A stretch of DNA of 35,880 bases, from positions 1-35,880 of the forward strand of contig CANRJD010000010.1 in assembly GCA_947630815.1 (NCBI GenBank). Reading direction: 5' to 3'. Position 1 is the first letter of the stretch. Each line of letters begins with the position of its first letter. The stretch is from an uncultured Akkermansia sp. Lineage in GTDB: Bacteria; Verrucomicrobiota; Verrucomicrobiia; Verrucomicrobiales; Akkermansiaceae. Position numbers and translations under genes: made by a program. Below, in pieces: positions 30,447-35,880 of this stretch. The notes beneath the pieces were generated by a model. That model was not told the DNA's origin. It worked only from the letters and a program-made list of their open reading frames with translations, and did no database searches.

Positions 30447-30878
30447 TTATTTTCGTTCGTTTTCACGGCGCAGAAGAAGGCGGAACTCTCGCTCAGGGCG
30501 ACCATGTTGACGGTTGACATCCCCGAGCATTTTTTGAGCCGATGTCGGCAGGAGATCCCAAATATCCGGTTCAACGAGCATGTGGTCATTCCCGGCAAAA
30601 GATACATCCGCCTCCACCGTTTTGCCACGGCCCTCCAGACGCACACGGTAGGGCGATTTCTCCGTTTGCAACCACTCGTAGCGTATCACGCCGTGTCCCG
30701 CTCCGCGCCAGTGCGCCTTTGCCGGCAGCACCTCCACCCGTACTCGGGCGCTCTGCTCGCGCCACTCTCCCAATACGAGGTTGCGGGGATTTTCCTGCGG
30801 CCGAAGCAGCATGTACAGCCCGGTGAGCAACATGCTCACGACTGAGAAAAGCAGCCACCAACGCAGAATTTTGCGCAT
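30447..30878 (-). CDS. Single-span membrane protein of unknown function
   Basis: 143 residues. One N-terminal membrane anchor (about 7-25, WWLLFSVVSMLLTGLYMLL) after a basic MRKILR, so the rest is probably periplasmic. The soluble part holds a beta-like domain beginning PRNLVLGEWREQSARVRVEV, reminiscent of small lipocalin-like domains that start with a G-x-W strand, and a basic C-terminus (REFRLLLRRENERK). No motif is recognised. It is 4 bp upstream of the U32 gene and 40 bp downstream of the next one in a co-directional set. Confidence 0.7.
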   Translation of the reverse strand: MRKILRWWLLFSVVSMLLTGLYMLLRPQENPRNLVLGEWREQSARVRVEVLPAKAHWRGAGHGVIRYEWLQTEKSPYRVRLEGRGKTVEADVSFAGNDHMLVEPDIWDLLPTSAQKMLGDVNRQHGRPEREFRLLLRRENERK

Positions 30879-30918
30879 ACGTATATCAAACGGATTGGCG
30901 GTAGAGCAGCGAACCCTA

Positions 30919-31389
30919 TCAGGATGATTCGCTGGGGCTGTGTGCAGCGGCCTCGATGAGGAAGAGCTCCGCCACGCGGAAGGCTCGTCGGGCTGTCTCA
31001 GCGGCTGTGCGGTCGTCCATGAGCGCCAATCCCTCTTCCGTTACCTCACCCTTGAAAATTTTCCACGCTCGAGCGACTAATTCATCAGCATCCACGGCCG
31101 GGTTACCTTGGGCGGGCTGAGCGTTTGCCGCCTCATCCTCCTTGTGGTGGCGGTTGTGGCGGCGCTTACGCGACTTGCCCGACGGTTCGTGTCCGCCAAC
31201 CACTTCAGGTTCCGGATAGGCGGGTGTACTAGTCTTTTGCGCTCCGGTTGCTCGTGGCTTGCGTGGTTTGGGTGCCGGTCCGCTCGCACTTTCCTTTGCT
31301 TTGTCCGTCGTGCGGCGTTTGGGTGGTGACTGCGATGAAGACGGTGCAGTCGTTTTGGAATCATCGGGTGTTTTCATCGTGTTTTTCAT
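30919..31389 (-). CDS. Low-complexity basic protein with conserved-looking C-terminus
   Basis: 156 residues (or 152 from the second Met, MKTPDDSKTT). The first ~100 residues are disordered, rich in Lys, Arg, Pro, Ser and Ala, with a KSRKRRHNRHHKEDE cluster that could bind nucleic acid. The last ~50 residues look folded and helical (DADELVARAWKIFKGEVTEEGLALMDDRTAAETARRAFRVAELFL). No signal peptide. Its 5' end overlaps the end of the polysaccharide deacetylase gene by 17-29 bp, so the two are translationally close. Function unknown. Confidence 0.7.
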   Translation of the reverse strand: MKNTMKTPDDSKTTAPSSSQSPPKRRTTDKAKESASGPAPKPRKPRATGAQKTSTPAYPEPEVVGGHEPSGKSRKRRHNRHHKEDEAANAQPAQGNPAVDADELVARAWKIFKGEVTEEGLALMDDRTAAETARRAFRVAELFLIEAAAHSPSESS

Positions 31390-32620
31390 AAGGAAGTTGA
31401 GTGTTACGTTTTACATTGAAATACCAAGAAGTTTTGTGGGGCGTTCCATCTACGTTTTTCCAGCTCAGTTCCACAACGATCGGGGACTGGTAGAGACGCA
31501 GAGGCGGATTCCATTGCACCGCGCCGGACGAACTCTCCACTCTGCTCGGCACGCGTCCAAAACCGCTCACCACCATTTGCACAGTCGGCAAATCGATGTT
31601 TTGGACAGTGCCCACCTGTGCCGAGATGACCGCCAGTTCCTCATACACCTCTGCATTGGGCGCCGGATACACCGGAAAGGGGGGGATGGGTGAGTAGCGG
31701 TGCGCCTTGGCTGCCTGCTGCGTGTTTGCTGCACGTGGTGAAAAATCCACGGCACGCCGGAAAATAGAGCTATCCGTGCCAAACACCATGTACCGGTGTA
31801 CCTGCAGTACGTCTTCCTGCACATCCACCTTGCCGGGTATCACGGTGAAAGCCACCACATACCCATAACTCGGCAACTTCCTGATCATTTCAGGTGTCAC
31901 GTAGCCGCCCGGATAGCAGTATGCATTGATTGGCCCGAACAGCTCACCGAGCCGTTTAAAAGAGCCTCCCATTTCCACATCCATCAACTCTGAAGAAGCC
32001 TGCTCTCCGCGTGCAAGCTCCTTTTTCCATGTGCTGGGGTAATAGTGACTGGTGGAATGGCTGCCGATGGTGGCGCCGTGCTGCTGCATTTCTCGGATCA
32101 TCTCGGGGGTCATACTGTCGCCACGTCCACTCAGGTATTTGGTGTAGAGAAACAGAGTGAACGGATACCCATACTCTTTCAGGATGGGAAAGGCATCTGT
32201 GTACACACTGCGCCAGCCGTCATCCAGTGTGATGAGCACACACTTTGCCGGCAGCTGAAGATTACCCAGTCGCCATTCCAAAAATTCTTTCATGCTGATG
32301 ACGCGCAACCCCGCCTTGCGGATGTACTCCATCTGCTGACGGAATTCCGAAGTGCGCATCAGCATTTCCGTCACCGGTTTTGTGTTGCTGAAGTTGTGAT
32401 ACCCGAGCACCGCCACGCGCGTCTTCTCGCGAGCCACCGGATGGGTATTGTCGATTTCCGGCGAATCACCGGAGGAGTCCTCTTGCGCCGGTGTCGTCGC
32501 ATTTTTCTGGATCGGAACACACTCCTCCACGGGATCCGGATTCATGGGCGGCGGCTCAAAATACTGCCCCCATGCACTCCCGACCAGCACCATTCCTATC
32601 ATGTTCAGCAAACGCCTCAT
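31361..32620 (-). CDS. Polysaccharide deacetylase (NodB domain), exported
   Basis: 419 residues. The N-terminal signal peptide (MRRLLNMIGMVLVGSAWG) is followed by an acidic linker and a NodB domain (carbohydrate esterase 4): YHNFS, the metal and catalytic pair in TLDDGW (131-136, Asp133/Asp134), the zinc histidines in GSHSTSH (186-192; His188, His192) and the motif 3 segment YCYPGGYVTPEM. Such enzymes remove N-acetyl groups from peptidoglycan, chitin-like or exopolysaccharides. After the NodB domain there are about 150 residues without a recognised fold. It begins the minus-strand cluster that ends with the U32 gene. Confidence 0.88.
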   Translation of the reverse strand: MRRLLNMIGMVLVGSAWGQYFEPPPMNPDPVEECVPIQKNATTPAQEDSSGDSPEIDNTHPVAREKTRVAVLGYHNFSNTKPVTEMLMRTSEFRQQMEYIRKAGLRVISMKEFLEWRLGNLQLPAKCVLITLDDGWRSVYTDAFPILKEYGYPFTLFLYTKYLSGRGDSMTPEMIREMQQHGATIGSHSTSHYYPSTWKKELARGEQASSELMDVEMGGSFKRLGELFGPINAYCYPGGYVTPEMIRKLPSYGYVVAFTVIPGKVDVQEDVLQVHRYMVFGTDSSIFRRAVDFSPRAANTQQAAKAHRYSPIPPFPVYPAPNAEVYEELAVISAQVGTVQNIDLPTVQMVVSGFGRVPSRVESSSGAVQWNPPLRLYQSPIVVELSWKNVDGTPHKTSWYFNVKRNTQLPYEKHDENTR

Positions 32621-32629
32621 CTACCCACA

Positions 32630-32657
32630 AGACTAGCATATCACCCCCCCTTGGCAA
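32630..32657 (-). promoter_or_regulatory. Polysaccharide deacetylase promoter
   Basis: Minus strand: TTGCCA (32652-32657), 16-bp spacer that includes a run of G, TAGTCT (32630-32635), nine bases, ATG. The homopolymer in the spacer could vary its length and so promoter strength. Confidence 0.45.
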
Positions 32658-32669
32658 GCCTTTTTTTTC

Positions 32670-32698
32670 TTGCAGTAATCCCCCTCTTGTCGTAAAAT
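32670..32698 (+). promoter_or_regulatory. Promoter of the BamE-like lipoprotein gene
   Basis: TTGCAG (32670-32675), 17-bp spacer, TAAAAT (32693-32698), six bases, ATG 32705: leaderless geometry. Confidence 0.6.
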
Positions 32699-32704
32699 GA
32701 CCCC

Positions 32705-33160
32705 ATGAACAAAAAATTTTTCACCCTTGCTGCCGCTGCTGTCGCTATAGCCTTCTCTGCGTGTACAACATGCTACAACGAGCGTTTTTGCCAGGAACTC
32801 GTCGGACTGAGCAGCGCTCAAGTAGTTTCAACCTTGGGCGCACCGACCCATATTTACACCCAGGGATCCACTAAAGTGATGGAGTGGGCCTATGACGGAA
32901 CCTATATGACCAACTACGTAGTGCCCGGTCACGCAGATTCTTGGGTAGATGCCCGTGGCGGGGTGCACTCCACCTTTGTGCCTCCCCACGAACAAGTGAA
33001 TACCATCCCTCAGGTTGCTGTGTTGCGTCTCACGCTTGAGAAGGATCGTGTAACCGCTTACACATCGCAATTCAACGGATCCGGCATGTGCAACCACTTC
33101 ATTCCCGAAAACTACATTCAGCGATACAAGATGGAGGACAAAGCCCGTTCTCGCAATTAA
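32705..33160 (+). CDS. Small lipoprotein, SmpA/BamE-like
   Basis: 151 residues. Lipoprotein signal ending in FSAC (Cys20). The segment LVGLSSAQVVSTLGAPTHIYTQGSTKVMEWAYDG (about 33-66) follows the SmpA/BamE pattern: a short helix, L-G-x-P, then a strand ending in W-x-Y. BamE is an accessory lipoprotein of the outer-membrane barrel assembly machine, but this fold also occurs in unrelated lipoproteins, so the role is not certain. The next gene, an outer-membrane barrel, starts 17 bp later. Confidence 0.75.
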   Translation: MNKKFFTLAAAAVAIAFSACTTCYNERFCQELVGLSSAQVVSTLGAPTHIYTQGSTKVMEWAYDGTYMTNYVVPGHADSWVDARGGVHSTFVPPHEQVNTIPQVAVLRLTLEKDRVTAYTSQFNGSGMCNHFIPENYIQRYKMEDKARSRN

Positions 33161-33177
33161 TCCCTCACAGCATTCCC

Positions 33178-34017
33178 ATGAAGAAGCCACTTATCGCATG
33201 TCTGATGGTGGGGGGTGCAGTGGCGGCTCCCCTACCGGACTACCCCGTTGTGTATGACCCGGTCACGCGCGGACCGGTGCAGAATCCGGCCTACGCTGCG
33301 CCGCATCCTGCTTCGCACTCGATGATGCCTCGCGGAGGCGTGCCGACTTCGGCTTCGGCCTACGCTGCGCCGGGTTACTCCGGACCTACCGCACAACATT
33401 ACCCCCGCTACAGGGATCCCTCGAATTATGAGTTTACCATCTCTGTGAATTATGGTTTCAAAGCCAGTCCGGACAATCCGTACTCCTGCGACATGCTTGG
33501 TTTCGAGCTGGAAGGGGCCTATTACCTCACCGATCACCAAGCCGTCACTCTCTCCATCGGCTTTGCCGGTGGCGGGGATGATGAAAACCTCTGGGTTACT
33601 CCACGTGAGGGTCCTCCAATTCCCTGGACAGACAGTTTCGATCGCTCCTCCGTCACTCTTGCATTGGGCTACCGCTTCTCCCATCGGTTGAGCCGCTTTT
33701 GTGAGCTGCAAGCGGGCGCCAAGTGCGGCTTGGATGTGCAGAGCATCGATACGGAATTCGGCTATGGTTGGAGCGATTACTATTACGACAACCCATGGGA
33801 TTGCGGGAAGCGCCATACCACTGCCGGCATGATTTACGCCGGTTACGTGAACTTCTGCTTTCCTATTTCCCGCAATGCCATGCTCCTTGTCGGCTATCAG
33901 TACCGTGGTTCCACCGCTAAGCCTGACGCCAAATACGGCTACCCCTATGACATGAGTATTCAGACCGGCACCATGCGCTGGCACGAAGTGCGCGTGGGTG
34001 CGGCCTTCACCTTCTGA
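33178..34017 (+). CDS. Outer-membrane beta-barrel protein
   Basis: 279 residues from ATG 33178, which begins a signal peptide MKKPLIACLMVGGAVAA; the longer open frame would overlap the preceding gene. A Pro/Ala/Tyr-rich low-complexity region (about 20-80, with AYAAP repeated) precedes a run of alternating hydrophobic strands with aromatic girdles (FTISVNYGFKA, GAYYLTDHQAVTLSIGFAG, RSSVTLALGYRFSH, MLLVGYQYRG). The last strand ends VRVGAAFTF; a C-terminal Phe is the signal recognised by BamA. Probably an 8- to 10-stranded barrel. Substrate or ligand unknown. Confidence 0.82.
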   Translation: MKKPLIACLMVGGAVAAPLPDYPVVYDPVTRGPVQNPAYAAPHPASHSMMPRGGVPTSASAYAAPGYSGPTAQHYPRYRDPSNYEFTISVNYGFKASPDNPYSCDMLGFELEGAYYLTDHQAVTLSIGFAGGGDDENLWVTPREGPPIPWTDSFDRSSVTLALGYRFSHRLSRFCELQAGAKCGLDVQSIDTEFGYGWSDYYYDNPWDCGKRHTTAGMIYAGYVNFCFPISRNAMLLVGYQYRGSTAKPDAKYGYPYDMSIQTGTMRWHEVRVGAAFTF

Positions 34018-34143
34018 CCCCCGCAGCATTCAAGCCACCAGCCTGTCCGGCTCCTCGGTTTGTCGGGCGTATGATCAGGTGACAAATAGTTCCGATGGCT
34101 CCAAATCATTTCCGGATTCCCCTTCCCTTTCAACCTCCATTTT

Positions 34144-34965
34144 ATGAAACTGCATTTCACCAAAATGACCGGCGCGGGCAACGACTTTGTCATGGTCGAT
34201 AACCGCGATCTTTCGCTCTCTTCCCTGCTCACCAAGCAGACAATAGCCCATCTCTGCGACCGCCGATTTGGCATTGGCGGAGACGGTCTCATTGCCGTAG
34301 AACCGCCTACTGCCGGTGGTGAGGTACGCATGCGCTATTACAATTCTGATGGAGGTGAGGCCGAAATGTGCGGCAACGGCGCACGCTGTTTTACCGCCTT
34401 TGTCCACCGCCTCATCCCCTCCCACCCTGCCGACCTCTGCTTTGAGACTCTCGCCGGCATGATACATGGACGCGTGCATGCAGACGGTTCTATTACCATT
34501 CAGCTCACCGACCCCAAAGGGATGAGACTGAATGCGCTTCCTCCCTCTGCCACACTACCTGTCCCCGTCCATTTTGTGAACACCGGTGTACCTCATGCCG
34601 TTGCTTTCCTAGACAGGGTGGAGGACATCGATATCATGAAGCTGGGCGCACACCTGCGCTACCACGAAGCCTTTGCTCCTGCCGGTACCAACGCCAACTT
34701 CGCCTGCGTGCTTACCCCTCAACACCTCAAATTGCGCACGTATGAGCGTGGTGTGGAGGGAGAAACGCTTGCCTGCGGCACCGGTATGACCGCTACGGCC
34801 TTGCTGCATGCCGAACTCACCGGCGCGTCCTCGCCCATTCGGTTGGATGTAGCGGGCGGTTGCACTCTTTCCGTGGGCTTTGAAAAGGCGCCTGATGGCA
34901 CATACAGTCACATCACCCTCACCGGCCCGGCAGTCGTGGTATTTGAGGGCACAATTTCGCTGTAG
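34144..34965 (+). CDS. dapF: Diaminopimelate epimerase
   Basis: 273 residues. DapF converts LL- to meso-diaminopimelate for lysine and peptidoglycan. The two catalytic Cys are present: Cys76 in GGEAEMCGNGARC and Cys211 in ETLACGTGMTA. The N-terminus MKLHFTKMTGAGNDFV is typical. The 126-bp gap upstream shows only a weak promoter (TTGTCG, 17 bp, CAAATA). aroK starts 9 bp after its stop, so the two form an operon. Confidence 0.97.
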   Translation: MKLHFTKMTGAGNDFVMVDNRDLSLSSLLTKQTIAHLCDRRFGIGGDGLIAVEPPTAGGEVRMRYYNSDGGEAEMCGNGARCFTAFVHRLIPSHPADLCFETLAGMIHGRVHADGSITIQLTDPKGMRLNALPPSATLPVPVHFVNTGVPHAVAFLDRVEDIDIMKLGAHLRYHEAFAPAGTNANFACVLTPQHLKLRTYERGVEGETLACGTGMTATALLHAELTGASSPIRLDVAGGCTLSVGFEKAPDGTYSHITLTGPAVVVFEGTISL

Positions 34966-34974
34966 GATTGAGTA

Positions 34975-35523
34975 ATGATTCCCCCGCTCCCCGACGGTCG
35001 CTCCATTGTGCTCATCGGTCTGATGGGCTGCGGCAAGTCCACCGTTGGTCGCGAATTGAGCCGCGCCACCGGTTTGCCCTTTTTGGATACAGATCTGCTC
35101 ATCGAAGACCAAGTGGGCATGGAGATTCCGCGCATCTTTGCCGAATTGGGTGAGCCTCGCTTCCGGGCATTGGAGGTTGCTCTCCTCAATTATTTGCGGG
35201 ATCATCCTTCTCCTCACTCATCCGGCATCATTTCCACCGGCGGCGGCATTGTCCTGCGTCCGGAGAATCGCGATACTCTGCGCTCCCTCGGCTTCGTCGT
35301 CTGGCTGGATGTGGATCTGCCCAATCTCCTTTCCCGTACTGCTCGCGCTCAGAATCGACCCTTGTTGTACGGTCAGGATCGCGAATCGCGCCTCCGTCAA
35401 CTTCTCGATGCGCGTAGCCCGCTCTACGCTCAGACCGCCCATTTTCGCATCAACTCTTCTGAACTAAAAGTCGCTCAAGTTGTGGACATTATTCTGCAGC
35501 AGACCCATTCTTTTTTTTCTTAA
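34975..35523 (+). CDS. aroK: Shikimate kinase
   Basis: 182 residues. The enzyme phosphorylates shikimate at O3 in the chorismate pathway. Walker A is GLMGCGKST (15-23). Substrate motifs are LDTD (37-40), FRALE with the shikimate-binding Arg, STGGGIV and the lid segment RPLLYG. The C-terminus is slightly extended with HSFFS. It follows dapF by 9 bp. Repeat copy 14 begins about 30 bp past the stop; no intrinsic terminator is seen apart from a T run at the very end of the gene. Confidence 0.95.
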   Translation: MIPPLPDGRSIVLIGLMGCGKSTVGRELSRATGLPFLDTDLLIEDQVGMEIPRIFAELGEPRFRALEVALLNYLRDHPSPHSSGIISTGGGIVLRPENRDTLRSLGFVVWLDVDLPNLLSRTARAQNRPLLYGQDRESRLRQLLDARSPLYAQTAHFRINSSELKVAQVVDIILQQTHSFFS

Positions 35524-35555
35524 CGTTGTACTCTCGGGACTGACGTGATTGGCAG

Positions 35556-35617
35556 GGCAAACGTATCAGAAAATGCGTTTGCTATGTACGATTTACGATG
35601 AACGATGTACGATTTAG
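35556..35617 (+). repeat. Hairpin-heptad repeat, copy 14 (short)
   Basis: Hairpin GGCAAACGTATC/AATGCGTTTGC (35556-35582, two weakened pairs) followed by four heptads (GTACGAT, TTACGAT, GAACGAT, GTACGAT). No body or right end: the minimal form of the family, directly before the tRNA. Confidence 0.85.
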
Positions 35618-35641
35618 AACTCTAATAACCTCAAAATTTAG

Positions 35642-35726
35642 CGGATGGGGTGGGATTCGAACCCACGGAAGGTTGCCCTTCGGCGGTTTTCAAGACCGCT
35701 GCATTCAACCACTCTGCCACCCATCC
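35642..35726 (-). tRNA. tRNA-Ser (anticodon UGA)
   Basis: 85 nt on the minus strand. The acceptor stem GGATGGG/CCCATCC is followed by discriminator G, as in serine tRNAs. The anticodon stem-loop is GCGGT-CTTGAAA-ACCGC with anticodon TGA; a long variable arm (GAAGGGCAACCTTC) marks the class II tRNA, and the T arm is GTGGG-TTCGAAT-CCCAC. CCA is not encoded. It reads UCA and UCG/UCU to a lesser degree. Confidence 0.96.
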
Positions 35727-35834
35727 GTATCTGACGCGAACGCGCGCCGCCATTGTAGCGAATTGCTCCCCGCGGCTCAAGTCTAATTTTTGGATAGACG
35801 CGGAAATGTGGATTGCAAGATTAAATGCAACAGG

Positions 35835-35862
35835 TTCTTGGCACAAAAAAGGGTGCCAAGAA
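35835..35862. repeat. Perfect 10-bp inverted repeat near the window end
   Basis: TTCTTGGCAC and GTGCCAAGAA are separated by eight bases (six A and two G). There is no T run on either side, so it is a weak terminator candidate. It could be an operator or an element end; nothing else is seen in 35727-35880. Confidence 0.6.
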
Positions 35863-35880
35863 GTTCAAAGTATGCTAGAG

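Noticed and set aside
3541..35617. CRISPR array from the repeated TACGATG units
   Set aside because: Units are 7 bp and directly tandem, without 25-40 bp spacers of unique sequence, and no cas gene is present.

Overview
The window looks like chromosomal DNA of a Gram-negative bacterium, most likely a member of the Verrucomicrobiota (PVC group), possibly near Akkermansiaceae. This rests on gene content and protein character: a FatA-type acyl-ACP thioesterase, LysM lipoproteins, an outer-membrane barrel, an RlhA/TrhP-type U32 protein and many promoters without a leader. No rRNA is present to settle it. About 38 protein genes and one tRNA-Ser(UGA) are supported, nearly all housekeeping or cell-envelope genes.

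Layout: the start of an unknown minus-strand gene (1-29); htpG (-) and recA (+), divergent; an alpha/beta hydrolase (-) divergent from a secreted protein-trmB-tgt-yajC operon; aroE (+); an N-acetylmuramoyl-L-alanine amidase lipoprotein (-); an acyl-ACP thioesterase (+) converging on a prepilin peptidase (-), which is divergent from a MerR regulator (+); alr (-); two LysM lipoproteins, an L,D-transpeptidase and a small membrane protein (+); HU and rfbB (+); hisS-Sel1 protein-rfbD (+); rplU-rpmA (-) divergent from tsaE (+); a 41-residue lipoprotein (-); nrnA-truB-ribF (-); a five-gene minus cluster from a polysaccharide deacetylase to a U32 protein split by small unknown genes; then a BamE-like lipoprotein, a barrel protein, dapF and aroK (+), and the tRNA.

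The striking part is between the genes. Roughly 4.9 kb (about 13-14% of the window) is one interspersed repeat family that fills almost every gap over 200 bp. Its core is an inverted repeat followed directly by TATGTACGAT and a 7-bp tandem array (GTACGAT or TTACGAT). The hairpin stems differ between copies but stay paired, while the tail is constant. The copies are joined to further GC-rich palindromic modules, a ~115-bp multi-hairpin module and a ~175-bp right-end unit whose terminus is inverted relative to the left hairpin arm. All but one module point the same way. Several genes take their stop codon, and AroE a 17-residue tail, from the repeat. I see no transposase, reverse transcriptase or Cas gene in the window, so the repeats look non-autonomous.

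A second theme is promoter architecture. Good sigma70-like -35/-10 boxes repeatedly end 6-12 bp before the ATG, which predicts leaderless or nearly leaderless mRNAs for first genes. A classical Shine-Dalgarno sequence is clear only at the internal gene rfbD.
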